Source: Tubiluchus corallicola
Taxonomy: Eukaryota > Priapulida > Priapulimorpha > Priapulimorphida > Tubiluchidae
Reading direction: 5' to 3'
DNA length: 64,000 nucleotides
Assembly (NCBI GenBank): GCA_030141605.1
Contig: JAQGDQ010000088.1
Span: 126,001-190,000 of the forward strand
Part shown: in pieces, positions 1 through 10,465 of the stretch
How positions within the stretch are numbered: position 1 is the stretch's first letter
Layout of the letters: every line of letters starts with the position of its first letter
The notes under the pieces: model-generated
Seen by the model: the letters and a program-made list of their open reading frames with translations, nothing else
Told to the model about the DNA's origin: nothing
Databases searched by the model: none
Position numbers and translations under genes: made by a program

Positions 1-738
1 GTACCCAGTAGGGTTTAATTTATTAATCATGTGCAGAACAATGAGTATAAAGTACAGTATGTACAGACTTGCACTGCTGTAATTGTAACTTAAGTGGGCC
101 ATGATTCAGTTGAAACCGTTGATAAAGTTTAGCAATTTTTTTCACGTGGCAACTGATAATGTTCTTGTTCACATACCTTTCGTAATTTGTCAGCTTCTTC
201 ACTAAAGTTCTGGTGTAATGTGCGGCAGACAAAACTAACAATTTTTCAAAAAAGAAACTGTCCTGCTGTGCAAACTAAGCCATTCGGTGACTTTTCAAGA
301 GCCATCATATTGCACTTGCACATCTATTTAAATAAAAACAGAGCTGTTCATATCCACTATGTAGAAATTTAGAAATGCAACTCATGCGGTGATTTTATGT
401 AGGGAGTTATTTATTGTATAAATACTGACGTAATCATAGAAATATCAGAGTTTGAACCCTATAATTTTATTCTTTTGTGATAAAATAGTTGCTTAACAGT
501 GGCACTTGTTAAGCTTGTGCCAGTCTCAAATTAGTGTTCCTTTCATCATATTCGTCTCATAGGCTTTTGGCTTCGGCTATAATGAGACTTGATTATAGAG
601 AGCAAATTTTCACGGTCTCTTAATATTCGTTATGAGCGGATTATACTGTACTATCTTCTGCATATTTTTTTTGTAATGTGAACTCCTAGCCGTGTTACAG
701 TAATATATGATAAAACAATTACAGCTACTCATTTCACA

Positions 739-931
739 TTGCACTTTCTGGTTTTCCACTTTAATTCAGTATAATGTGTAGTTTGTAAAATGTGTAACGT
801 GTAAAACGAAACGAGCAAGAAGAAGACACCACAAGTTTTACATTAATTTTATTAAAAAAATGACAGCATTTTATTTCAGAAATATCTAGTGCACAAAACA
901 GTAAAATCAGTAAGCAGACCAAGATCTTATG
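739..931 (+). repeat. Diverged interspersed repeat, copy A
   Basis: This segment aligns by eye, with many mismatches and small gaps, to 4205-4375 in the same orientation. Shared blocks include a CTTTCTGGTTT.TCCACTTT start, a GT.GTTTATAAAATG-like stretch, a run like ACATTTTAT.AAAATATGAC, and a final AATGCAC.AAAA.CA block before AAGATCT. The family is unknown. It may be a small non-autonomous element. Confidence 0.5.
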
Positions 932-1914
932 ACCCCAGCAGAGTCATACAGTTATGAGTAACAGAGAAAAAATACAACCATTTGCAGACTATAAGGCAAG
1001 GAAAAAGCTGTAACTTTAACTAGCTACTAAGAAACTGAATTTCCTTGCTTATTTTTCACTTAGTATTGAAACTAACTTTTTGTTGATGTTGTTGGTAACA
1101 TAGAATTCAGGTTGATGGTTGACAATTCAAGTTGTTTCTGTTGAAACTTTAGCATTCTGAGTGAAGCTGAAACCTTGAACACATGTACTGTATAAATTAA
1201 AAGATGAAGTGGTACATACATTGTTTACTTATGTTGCTCTGCATTAAAGGGCGGGATAAGTCACTTAGGATGTTGGGTTCATTTTACTGTTATCACTTAA
1301 ACCTAGAAAAAGATAACACAAATAGCAAAAACCTGCCTACAAAGCATAAAGTTAATTTACACTACTGCTGTAACAAAATTTTCAAGAACTGGTAGCTGCA
1401 GTTCTCTTGAAAATTATGACCTTACTGATGAATTTCGTGACTTCGCAAGCAGTCATGACTTTTCAAGTGTAAACGTGTGCTTGAACTAATTCACACTTCT
1501 GCAGCTTACCTAATGGTCAAGCAAAAATATCACACAATTAGCTATCTATTTTTTTGTAAAAACTTGTACTTTTCACAGAAATTAATGGTGTGCTACTTAT
1601 CTTTTGAGCTGATAAACGACGTCACTGGTGGAAGAATGGGCATTCAAAATGGAAGTGCCCAAGCGTGAAACGATTGCGATTTTAAAGTGGTTTTACTAAT
1701 TACATGAGGCACTTATCACACTTTTATTACTAAATCTTTCTAACATTTTCCCCAAACATTGAAATAAGCCTAACTTCCCAGAAAGATTGGCCTTTGCTTA
1801 AACATTGGAAAATTAACAATAATGCAAAGTCAACATTAACTCAAAATCTAAAGGGTAAAAACTTGTTTAAGAGTTTATTTTCAGCATGGTGAAAAATTTC
1901 AGAGTAGTACTCTC

Positions 1915-2290
1915 AAGGCCGGCTCTAAAATTAAGGGAAACTAGACAGGCAACTAAGCAGATTTTGGGGGGTGCCAAATTGTGGAATAATTCTTTAATTT
2001 TTAAGTTTAGTCTGAGTAATAACAAAGTATGTCATTAAGTACTTCTTTAAGTGCACAGCATTAATTAAATGAAACAAATTAGTTGTATTATTTTCCTGTC
2101 AAAATGAGCCAATCATGGATGCTAGTATCTCCCAGCAGCAATATTTTTGCTTCAAACAAAAATTGACAGATGGCAAGTGACAACAACGAACAGCAAAAAC
2201 ATTCCCCAAAAAAGTATACAGTTGTGAAGGCGATGAAGCTAGTGTAATGGATGTATATGTGAAAAAGCTGAGTTAGGATTTCAAAATTTT
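1915..2290 (+). mobile_element. Possible hAT-like element fragment
   Basis: The stretch beginning AAGGCCGGCTCTAAAATT, followed by GGCAACTAAGCAGATTTTGGGGGGTGCC, resembles the ends of many animal hAT (ZBED/ZMYM-type) elements, which start CAGGGCCGGCTCTAG and carry a GGCGCC-type block soon after. About 190 bases later a broken reading frame gives a lysine-rich stretch such as hAT transposases have near their start. I did not find a matching right end, so this is a weak call. Confidence 0.3.
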
Positions 2291-3208
2291 TTTATGAAAA
2301 GCTGAAGGAGAATCTATACAAGAATAGCTTGATTTTGATTGCTCCTGAAAACCCAGGACTTGCAATTTTGTCATAAATGCAATTTCAAATGAAATCAAGA
2401 CAAGTTATAAATAGATGACTGTACATTATAAAGCAAGTATTATCGTAGCATATAGGTACCATTATACTTCATAATGTTATACAAGAAAAATAAAATTTTG
2501 GAGAGTATGGTGTGTGCCGTGATTGAAGGGGTTGACTGTTGATGAGGAGCTCTAAAAATACATTTGCCTAGGAGGGTGTAAAACTACCTCGAGTACTCTT
2601 TGCACTTAAGTTACATTTTATCTGGAGCACTGCATTGCTATATGGGTATCAATGAAACACTCCTGTTGAAGTTACTTACGGCATATTATGAGGTCATACT
2701 GAAGGACATTCAACATCACATCACATTCACCTCCTCATTGGTAGACTAATGCTATATATATTTCTGTGTCTTTTGTACAGCAAAAAGATGCTGTGCTTTG
2801 TCATTTGACAAAATATTGCCAAAAAATTGTGATTTTTTTACTATTAATAATTTTTGAGTTGTTGTTGTTGCCCTCATGTTGTTCACATTGTTACTGGTTA
2901 TCTTATTATTAATTATTATTATATAGAACTGGTATGTGATGGCTTTTGGGTTAATAACAATCACTGGGTGTGTTTCATACCTTGCGTATCTACACGCAAC
3001 TACAGAGAATAAAGCACAAGTCACTTATGAAAATGAATCCATTGATGTGCCAATCAAAAAGACAAAGTGGGATTAGAAACAAGCTTCGAAACTAGTACAT
3101 TTTCAGGTGAGTGCAATGCTAAAAACATACTTGAAACTGTGAACTTACTGCATACATAAATACAGAGGCCTATACACTAACACAAAGTTGAACAGTAAAT
3201 ATGATATA

Positions 3209-3758
3209 TTGTAAGTCCTTGTTTAACGATGCCAACGCATTCCAGCAAAACACAAATGTTAACTGAAAATTTGTTAAACGAAGCCAAGACTGTCATAGAA
3301 AGTAATATGCTCCACTGGCAAAACATAAATTACTGCTGCTTCACATGAATAAAATATTTTTTGAGCTTCATATTCATATTTCTCCTGATTGATTTCTTTC
3401 ACCTTGCTTGGAACCACCTATCTTTCTTGCCACTAGCCAGCTAGCGGTTTTTTCTGTTAACGTTGAAGATGTACACATTTAGCGGTTAAATGCTGCATAG
3501 TAAAAGCGAAGCTCTGCAGTAATTTTTGGACAGTTTCATCTAAATACTGGTTGCTTATAAACTGGTTTCAGACAAAATTTCTTTGCATGAAGTCTGGACA
3601 AGTACCTGCAGACATATAAATTTCAATAGATCTAAATTGATACAAAAGGCTAGCATTTAGCAGTCAGTCGACAAAAACATAAAAATAACTATACTGTTTT
3701 ACATTCTAGCAATTTTTAGAACAGTATAGTGCAATATATAGAATTATATACAGATGTA

Positions 3759-3762
<4 letters not shown>
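3209..3762 (+). mobile_element. Pogo/Tigger-like MITE, truncated copy
   Basis: This segment aligns over about 550 bases with the better-preserved element at 58541-59302. Both share the GTAAGTCCT...ACGATG start, the CATAGAAAGTAAT block, an internal AGCATTTA....TGCATAGT.AAAGC block, GATACAAA, and the TACTGTTTTACATT..TAG motif followed by TTTTTAGAACAG. Its right third, including the right terminal inverted repeat, is missing. The similarity stops at the TA microsatellite that begins at 3763. Confidence 0.65.

Positions 3763-3799
<37 letters not shown>
3763..3799. repeat. (TA)n microsatellite
   Basis: About 18 uninterrupted TA units lie exactly where the similarity of the truncated MITE to its full-length relative ends. 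Confidence 0.9.
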
Positions 3800-3802
<3 letters not shown>

Positions 3803-5085
3803 AAGGAATTTATCATTCATTTTGCTTATTCCAGGTGTAAGAAATTCCATCATTTTGATAGGTAAAGAAAGGTTAGAAGGGGCAAAATACTCTCACCTCT
3901 GTGACGTATAAAATCAATATGCTGCTTATTTTACTTTAATGCAGCTACATATTTTTGGGGTACTTGACATTTGAGCATGAGATATTTGGATAGGCCTACC
4001 AATAAAATATCCCCAATTCGTTTTTTGTTTATTAAGTTTTTAAGGATTCACTATCTTCTTAACTCCTACAATACATTATTTCTCGACTCAAAGTGTACAA
4101 ATTATGTATGAAAGATATTATACATAATATTTTTTGAAATTATTTCACTAAACTTAACATGTGTAGTAATTTTTGTTATCACAACTAAAATCAATCAATT
4201 GACTTTGCTCTTTCTGGTTTTTCCACTTTTGGTATTAATGTGCCGTTTATAAAATGAACGAAGCTGAAGCAGATTAACATTTTATCAAAATATGACGGCA
4301 ACTTAGTTCAAAAATACCTAATGCACCACAAAAACAACAAGTAACAGAAAACTCTGCATGACAAAAAGATCTAGTCACAACAAAATTTAACGTTATTGTA
4401 GCAGTTAAACTAATATTATATCACAGTTCTATATTCATTCAGTGCAAGCTTGGTGTGCTTTAGGAGAAACTGGCGTGTAATGCATTGTTTATTTATTCAT
4501 ACTAACTACCCCTCGAAATGAAACAATTAATGAGGCAATTAATGAGCCACATACTTAATGTATAACTATAATTGCATGGTTTTTGCCATATTATGTGTGA
4601 TACATGTAACACATGCTTTCAGCAGCTCAGCAGTGCTTTTACACATGCCAAGTGATTAGCCATTTCCCATTTTAATTACACGATCATATTCAGAAAAATC
4701 ATAATTATTTCTTTTCTTACAAAAACTGCAAGTGTTTTAAAAGCTACAAAGGACATGTATTCTCACAATTTAAGTCTACAATAGGCAGTATGATTTGCAA
4801 TGCTACACAGAAACAATGTCACGGTGCTCTTGCATTATCGAGTCATGTAGCAGTGCACCGTGTGTGCCCACTGGTGCCCATGTGAATCAGCACCCAAATG
4901 GCCTGTCCCCGTATTTTTACTCTTTTTGCCACAGAGGTCAGTTGACTATTTACAGTTTAGACTAACATCCAAAGTACTGCCAGCATACCCCTTTGCAGAA
5001 AAGGTTTATATTTAGCCACTCAGTTTTTATAATAAATAATTAAAAATTTAAGTAATGTCATAATAGTGAATTATACAGTTGGAGA
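3800..5085. other. 3' flank of the SLC37-like gene
   Basis: No coding sequence is recognised. On the minus strand this is the 3' UTR and downstream flank of the transporter gene. The nearest AATAAA-type signal seen on that strand is about 590 bases past the stop, near 4487-4496. A short hairpin with ACGGTGC/GCACCGT arms lies near 4820-4861. It also holds copy B of the diverged repeat (4205-4375). Confidence 0.45.
4205..4375 (+). repeat. Diverged interspersed repeat, copy B
   Basis: Partner of 739-931, in the same orientation, sharing the order of blocks described there. The two copies are too diverged to be a recent duplication, so an old dispersed element is more likely than a local event. 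Confidence 0.5.
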
Positions 5086-6336
5086 TTATAATTCCAGCAC
5101 TAACAACGTCTTACTCCACTGCACAGAGGCCTTTAGAGCAGATACTGACCCTATAAGTGACAAACAAACCATGAGGTGAAACATTGCAGTCCAGCCATAT
5201 AATTGTGAAAATATACCTATAATTGGACCTTGCAAAATTATTCCCAGGCTACCAATTCCATTTATAGTACCAACAACTGAAGCTCCTGCACCTTTACCAC
5301 TTAGTTCTCCAAGATATGCAGGAACAGATGCACCAAGTATACTATCTGGTGCACAGTTAAAAGCACCAGCTAGTGATGTAAACAGTACATTGAATTGATG
5401 TCCCCAGGCACTTGTAGTACTAAACAATATCAATGACGTTGCACTTAAGAAGGCACAAATGCCTGAACACAGTAGACCATTTCCAGCACACCACCTGTCT
5501 ATAATAATTCCAATGGCTGCACTACCAAGTACACCTCCAATCTCAAATGATGTTGAAGACATTCCGGCTACAGTTTTTTCATAATGGAGATGCTGAATTA
5601 GATACATGGGGAGCCACATGTACATACAGTATCTTACAATTTTCAAACAAAAAACTGCTACTCCAACCTCAAGTAACATTGGCATCATCAACATTTGTTT
5701 CCAAGAGAGTATTTGACATGAGTTTTTATTACTAGATTGAAGTTGTTTATCGGGAATATGCATACCGGTTTCATGTGGCATATGAAAATAGAGTGCTACT
5801 AAAATGCTGGTTGTGGCTACAACACAACTTGGGACTATAAAAATTTCCCTCCATCCGTATGCTGCCTGAAGAAATACTGCTAATGCAGTACCCGCAATGC
5901 CACCGGCAAATGCACATGTTCCATAAATACCAAAAATTGTATTTCTGACTTTATCTGGAAACCATGCTTCTATTGTCTTTGTGCAATTTGGCCAACACTG
6001 AGCTTGTGCTAGGCCATTTATAAATAATAACATAGCAAAAATTGTGAAACTGTTCCAATAACCAAAGGAAATCATGGATATAGATGACAGAACCAGAGAC
6101 ACACTCAAGATTAGCCTGCATCCATATTTGTCTCCAAGAGAACTAAACAATATTTGAGCTATGGCATACGGCAGAAAAAGAGCTGAGTCTAGTAGCCCTA
6201 ACTGAGTCTTGGAAAATGTTAATTCATCCTCTAAATCGACTTTGATCACTCCAAGAGGTTTCCGAAGCAAGTAAGTGGCTGCATAAGTAAACCATCCTAA
6301 CATGAATATTGCAGCCTGCCTTGTCTTTAAAGACAT
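5086..6336 (-). CDS. SLC37/OPA-family MFS sugar-phosphate exchanger
   Basis: Predicted 416-residue membrane protein with about 12 hydrophobic segments. Members of this family (SLC37A1-A4, bacterial GlpT/UhpT) exchange sugar phosphates for inorganic phosphate; animal ones act in the ER membrane. Seen here: an Arg-Lys pair in helix 1 (R25-K26 in TYLLRKPLGV), matching the phosphate-binding RK of the family; the MFS loop motif GDKYGCRL; an NGLAQ..WP..TK...WF block; and the late GTINGIGSLG motif. The ORF stays open to a Met at 6357, but TTTCTAG just upstream of ATG 6336 looks like a 3' splice site, so the start at 6336 (MSLKT) is preferred. The coding region has no introns. Which SLC37 subtype it matches is unclear. 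A transposon cluster lies just upstream. Confidence 0.85.
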   Translation of the reverse strand: MSLKTRQAAIFMLGWFTYAATYLLRKPLGVIKVDLEDELTFSKTQLGLLDSALFLPYAIAQILFSSLGDKYGCRLILSVSLVLSSISMISFGYWNSFTIFAMLLFINGLAQAQCWPNCTKTIEAWFPDKVRNTIFGIYGTCAFAGGIAGTALAVFLQAAYGWREIFIVPSCVVATTSILVALYFHMPHETGMHIPDKQLQSSNKNSCQILSWKQMLMMPMLLEVGVAVFCLKIVRYCMYMWLPMYLIQHLHYEKTVAGMSSTSFEIGGVLGSAAIGIIIDRWCAGNGLLCSGICAFLSATSLILFSTTSAWGHQFNVLFTSLAGAFNCAPDSILGASVPAYLGELSGKGAGASVVGTINGIGSLGIILQGPIIGIFSQLYGWTAMFHLMVCLSLIGSVSALKASVQWSKTLLVLEL

Positions 6337-6340
6337 TACA

Positions 6341-6356
6341 CTAGAAATATAAAACA
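6341..6356 (-). other. 3' splice site of a 5' UTR intron
   Basis: On the minus strand, TTTTATATTTCTAG ends 4 bases before the preferred ATG of the transporter. It is a good acceptor, with a pyrimidine-leaning tract and TAG. It implies a spliced 5' UTR whose first exon lies further right, possibly beyond the transposons, in the CpG-richer patch near 9950-10330. Confidence 0.55.
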
Positions 6357-6452
6357 AATTTTTGGTTCAGGGGTGCTGCAATTTCGAATAAAATCTGTTT
6401 TTAGGCATTAAACATCTACCACCTGTATGTTAGCAAAATTGGTGTGGTGTTC

Positions 6453-6549
6453 GGCGCCGAGCAACTCACTAGTCGAAGTAGGACAATTGGCGTACATGGG
6501 GCTAGCCCAAGTAAGACGCGTCGTAGATGGGCTGCCCAAGTAGGACACT
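6453..6549 (+). repeat. Left arm of ~100-bp inverted repeat
   Basis: Begins GGCGCCGAG and is the imperfect reverse complement of 9840-9943. Inside it a short motif occurs three times in slightly different forms: CGAAGTAGGACA, CCCAAGTAAGACGCG and CCCAAGTAGGACAC. The last two each follow a GGGCT or GGGGCTAG block. Repeated motifs inside a terminal inverted repeat are typical of transposase binding sites. Confidence 0.75.
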
Positions 6550-6738
6550 AAAGACAGGTCACAAATTGAGTCGTTAATCGTACTGGCAGCACCCGTTATC
6601 CTTGTTTATTTAACAGTAATAATTGAAAACGTCAAAAACGTTGAATAATTTATTATACATCTGGTAAAATAAAAGAATCTTATTTTGAATTAATACATAG
6701 TTTCTCTCTTTAAAGCATTAGATACTTAGTTTAATGTT

Positions 6739-6750
6739 ATGATGATATTA
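6739..6750 (+). repeat. Candidate LINE target-site duplication, left
   Basis: ATGATGATATTA here matches ATGACGATATTA at 9710-9721 in 11 of 12 bases. This fits the flanking duplication made when the LINE inserted. The ATC-rich tail of the LINE makes the exact right border uncertain. Confidence 0.45.
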
Positions 6751-7206
6751 ATGAAGCATGGGGAGCGGACTAGAAAAGGTGTCCCAATCATAGTCTGCCT
6801 CAACACTTTCGTGGTCCAGCAAGCCGCGGCTGGCGGGAAATCCCATCTGTGCGGTCGAAAGAACGAGAAAAATAACACTAACACTGAGTGCCTGGAACGT
6901 CAGGGCACTACTCGACAATGGCAACACCAACAGACCTGAAAGAAGAACTGCTCTTATAGCAAAAGAATTACAAAGATACAAAATTGACATAGCTGCCCTC
7001 AGCAAAACACGCCTTGCAGAGAAAGGACAACTCTCTGAAGTTGACGGCGGATACACTTTCTTTTGGAGTGGGAGACCATCAGGTGAGAAAAGAGAGGCTG
7101 GAGTTGAATTCGCAGTCAGAAATGGCCTTGTGAAGAACCTCTTTAAACTTCCAGATGGCATCAATGACTGGCTTATGACTCTCCAACTACCCCTCATGAA
7201 AGGGAA

Positions 7207-7312
7207 GAAAGCTACACTCATAAGTGCATATGCCCCAACCATGACCAATCCAGATGATAGAAAGCTACACTCATAAGTGCATATGCCCCAACCATGACCA
7301 ATCCAGATGACA
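7207..7312 (+). repeat. 53-bp perfect-looking tandem duplication
   Basis: The segment starting GAAAGCTACACTCATAAG at 7207 is repeated head-to-tail from 7260, so the unit is 53 bases. 53 is not a multiple of three, so the duplication shifts the endonuclease frame (before it, the frame reads [11 protein letters not shown]). It is confined to the LINE copy. Confidence 0.9.
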
Positions 7313-7677
7313 TCAAGGACAAGTTTTATGAAGAGCTAGATGCTACCATTGTAAATGTTCCAACATCAGACAAGCTCATACTACTTGGAGATTTCAATGC
7401 TAGAGTGGGAACAGATCACCAATCATGGGAAGGAGTTATTGGCACACAAGGAGTGGGAATCAGCCTACACATCCAACCTAAAAGGCGACCACAAAGCCAC
7501 CATTGTTGACCAGAAATTGGAGCACTTCAGAGACCTGGTCTACTCAACTGCCCATGAACATTTAGGGGTTGCTACGAAAAAACATCAAGACTAGTTTGAT
7601 GAAAACGATTCTGAAATTATCACTTTGATAGCATCCAACCACCATCTACTTAGCACCAAAATGACCCCACATCAGAA

Positions 7678-8046
7678 GTGAAGAGGGCAGCATTCACACA
7701 TAAATGCAATGATGTGCAAAGGAAGCTCCGTGAAATGCAAGACGCCTGGCTGTCAAGCAAAGCAGAAGTAATACAACACTACGCTGACGCCAACAACTCA
7801 AAAAAGTTCTATGATGCCCTCAAGTCCATCTACGGTCCACAACCATCTGGGACTTCACCACTCCTCAGCGCAGATGGAACAAAGTTGCTAACTGACAAGT
7901 CTGACATCCTGGAAAGATGGGCAGAACATTTCAACACCGAGGAGATCGTCAAAGCCATTGAACAAACCTCCCATGGCAAAACACCAGGTGCTGATGGACA
8001 GGGGGGGCAGCAATGCTACAAGAACTTACCAACCTATTCCAGCTGA
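7678..8046 (+). pseudogene. LINE segment between endonuclease and RT core
   Basis: A 122-codon open stretch of the LINE. It carries the linker and the first part of the RT region, with QRKLREMQDAW, SKKFYDALKSIYGP, ERWAEHFN and the GKTPGADG motif that precedes the RT core. The text between ERWAEHFN and EEIVKAIEQ is shorter than in intact relatives, which points to an internal deletion. The frame is lost near 8000 and resumes in another frame at about 8100-8205. Confidence 0.65.
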
Positions 8047-8204
8047 TGTGGGAGGAAAGCAAACTTCTTCAAGACCTCCGAGATGCTACAGTTGTTCACA
8101 TTTACAAGTGAAAAGGGAACAGACAGTCATGTGACAACCACAGAAGTATATCTCTGCTGTCCATAGCGGGTAAGATCCTGGCACGTGTCCTACTAAATCC
8201 ACTG

Positions 8205-9461
8205 TTGTTTCAACTGGAGAAAGACCTTCTCCCAGAGAGCCAGTGTGGCTTTAGAGCAGGCAGAGGAATGGTGGATATGATCTTTGCTGCAAGACAACTT
8301 CAAGAGAAGTGCCAAGAACAGAACGTCAGCCTCTTCACAACATTCATAGACCTGACCAAGGCTTTTGATACTGTGAGTAGGAATGGCCTCTGGAAGATCA
8401 TGGAAAAATATGGATGCCCAAAGAAGTTTATTGATATTGTGCGGCAGTTTCACGAAGGCATGATGGTAAGAGTCCTAGATGACGGAGACATGTCTGAAGC
8501 CTTTGAAGTAACAAATGGTGTAAAACAGGGATGTGTACTCGCTCCAACACTCTTCAGCATGATGTTCTCTGCCATGCTACATGATGCTTTTGAAAACACC
8601 CAGGATGGCATTAAGATAGAATACAGATCAGATGGCAGCCTCTTCAACTCCAGGCGCTTGCAAGCTACCACCAAGACCCATGTAACCACAGTCAAAGACT
8701 TTCTCTTTGCTGATGACTGTGCTCTCAGTGCCACCTCCCAAGAACAAATGCAAAGAGAGATGGACCACTTCGCATCAGCCTGCAAGAACTACGGCCTAAC
8801 AATTTCTACAAAGAAAACTGAAGTTATGTACCAACCAGCCCTAGACGCCCCACAGATTCTGCCAAAGATTTTAGTGAATGGTCAAGAACTTATCTCTGTT
8901 GACAACTTCACATACATAGGGAGCGCCCTTACCACAGCTGCCAACATCGATACAGAAATCAACAACAGAATTGCCAATGCTAGAGCTTCATTTGGAAGAC
9001 TCCGCTCCTACGCAAAGGACAGGAGAGGCATCAGAACCACCACAAAATTGAAGGTATATAGAGCTATCGTCATCACCACTCTCCTCTATGCCAGTGAATC
9101 CTGGGCATTATATAGGAGGCACGTAAAACAGCTTAACCACTTTCACATGGACTGTCTGAGGAAAATCCTGCACATCAAGGGGCAGGACAAGCTGCCAGAC
9201 ACAGAGGTACTTAAAAGAGCTGGCCTCCCCAGCATCCATACACTCCTCCTAAAAACACAAGTTCTGTGGGCAGGACATGTGATTCGCATGCCAGACAACC
9301 GCATACCAAAGAAGATGCTCTATGGAGAATTTGTGTCTGGCAAGAAAAAGGTTGGACGACCAAAGAAACGCTTCAAAGACAGCCTGAAGGCCTCACTCAA
9401 GGAGCTCAGCATGGATATCCGCTCAATGGAAACCCTTGCACAAGATCACCACAGGGGCTGA
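8205..9461 (+). pseudogene. LINE reverse transcriptase core ORF
   Basis: Longest open segment of the LINE (418 codons). In order it shows ESQCGFR.GRG, FIDLTKAFDTVSRNGLW, NGVKQGCVLAPTLFS, the catalytic FADDCAL (YADD-type box), LTISTKKTEV, and the thumb/connection region with LLYASESWALYRRH and AGHVIRMPDNRIPKKMLYGE. These are all standard landmarks of non-LTR reverse transcriptases. The frame ends near 9461. The conserved tail continues in another frame from about 9436, so the copy is frameshifted before its zinc knuckle. It has no link to the neighbouring host genes. Confidence 0.85.
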
Positions 9462-9839
9462 GACAGCAGAGGCGAAAAGAATTGAGCAGGGAGAGGAGAA
9501 GCGCAGGAGATGCAAGGCATGTGACACTGCCCAACAACAGGTCCAAACACCCAGCCTCACCTGTGCCAAATGCCTAGGAAGTTTCCAGGCCAGAATTGGC
9601 CTAGTCAGTCACCTTCTAGCTCATCAAACGAATGACAACCCCCAAACTGACCTTTTATCGCTGTCACTATGGTCATCTTCGATTCGAAGGACGACCATCA
9701 TCATCAATAATGACGATATTATTGCAAAAAATACATTTGTAAATTGTCAAGGAGTATCCATCATTATTATAAAGTTACTTTTTTCTAAAACAAATTAGTT
9801 TTACGTTTCATTATGTCATAACTCTCGATACAAATCGCC

Positions 9840-9943
9840 AGTGTCCTACTTGGGCTGCCCATGTGTGACACTGCTTTTCCGCAAATTTAGCACATGCCTT
9901 TTACCGGAATTGCCCTACTTCGGCTAGTGGATTACTCGGCGCC
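9840..9943 (-). repeat. Right arm of ~100-bp inverted repeat
   Basis: Reverse complement partner of 6453-6549. It reads AGTGTCCTACTTGGGC...GCCCTACTTCGGCTAG...CTCGGCGCC. The arm is 7 bases longer than the left one, and one stretch in the middle has diverged. Confidence 0.75.
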
Positions 9944-10457
9944 CTACATCGAATCTCTGGCGGCCATGCTTATCGAGCACAATCGCAATTCGAAGATTTT
10001 CCATATTGCGTTCGCCAGTATAATTGTTTTATTGACTTCTTTCCTACAAAGATTATTAACCGAGCAAGATTTTTACTGTTCAGTGGTTTTCGGCTTTTAC
10101 GCAGATTAACCGAGTTTTACAGTTAGTAGATTTGCACTACGTTCAAGGCTTGCTAATAACAAAAAAAAGAAACGTAAATTGTATTTCTGCTTGCTGTTGA
10201 ACTCATTTTTGATTGTCACTTACGGACCTTAATCAGTTGGATTGCAGTGTTAAGAGCTTGTTTTCGTTCGACTTGATATTACTAAACTGCGGTCTTATAT
10301 CCTGTGCGTCGGTTGACTACTGTGAATAATAGATGTATCAAAAAGAGGCCCAAGCCTTAGTTTTATATAATAATTATACATTTCTTATCTACAATGCCAA
10401 TATATTCATTTACATAAAGAATAGTACGTAACAATACAAAAATGAATTATAAATCAT
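9944..10457. promoter_or_regulatory. CpG-richer patch, candidate promoter/5' exon
   Basis: Just outside the right inverted repeat the sequence is richer in CG dinucleotides than its surroundings (CTGGCGGCCATGC, TATCGAGCAC, GCGTTCGCC, GTGCGTCGG). It lies between the divergent transporter gene and the zinc-finger gene, both of which appear to have spliced 5' UTRs. It could hold the first exon of either or both. The 71-codon ORF here has no recognisable protein signature. Inference only. Confidence 0.3.
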
Positions 10458-10465
10458 CAGCTCAT

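Larger units (their letters stand above)
1..3208. other. Intergenic, no gene recognised
   Basis: AT-rich sequence with only short chance ORFs. I see no splice-supported exon, protein motif or RNA gene. It contains one copy of a diverged repeat (739-931) and a hAT-like fragment (about 1915-2290), both listed separately. The rest (1-738, 932-1914, 2291-3208) shows nothing I can name. Confidence 0.5.
6751..9709 (+). mobile_element. Decayed EEP-endonuclease/RT LINE
   Basis: A non-LTR retrotransposon of the type often mis-annotated as 'craniofacial development protein 2-like'. From about 6880 one reads an endonuclease-domain start (SAWNVRALLD, later [11 protein letters not shown]), then a lysine-rich linker, the reverse transcriptase with FVDLTKAFD-like (here FIDLTKAFDT) and FADD motifs, and a C-terminal zinc-knuckle block (C..C near 9510 and 9560, then FQARIGLVSHLLAH). 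The 3' end is ATC-rich. Stops, frameshifts, a 53-base tandem duplication and apparent deletions in the endonuclease and before the RT core show it is dead. The clade (RTE-like or other) is not resolved. Confidence 0.85.
6453..9943. mobile_element. TIR-bearing DNA element hosting a LINE
   Basis: Inverted repeats at 6453-6549 and 9840-9943 bracket this region. The outer ends read GGCGCCGAG and CTCGGCGCC. I could not find a convincing target-site duplication. The inner DNA next to the arms is unrelated AT-rich sequence. Most of the interior is a separate LINE with its own 12-base flanking repeats, so the simplest reading is a short non-autonomous DNA transposon later split by a LINE. The superfamily is not recognised. 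Confidence 0.6.

Noticed and set aside
6748-7248. 166-codon minus-strand ORF
   Set aside because: Antisense shadow of the LINE endonuclease region, with no independent motif.
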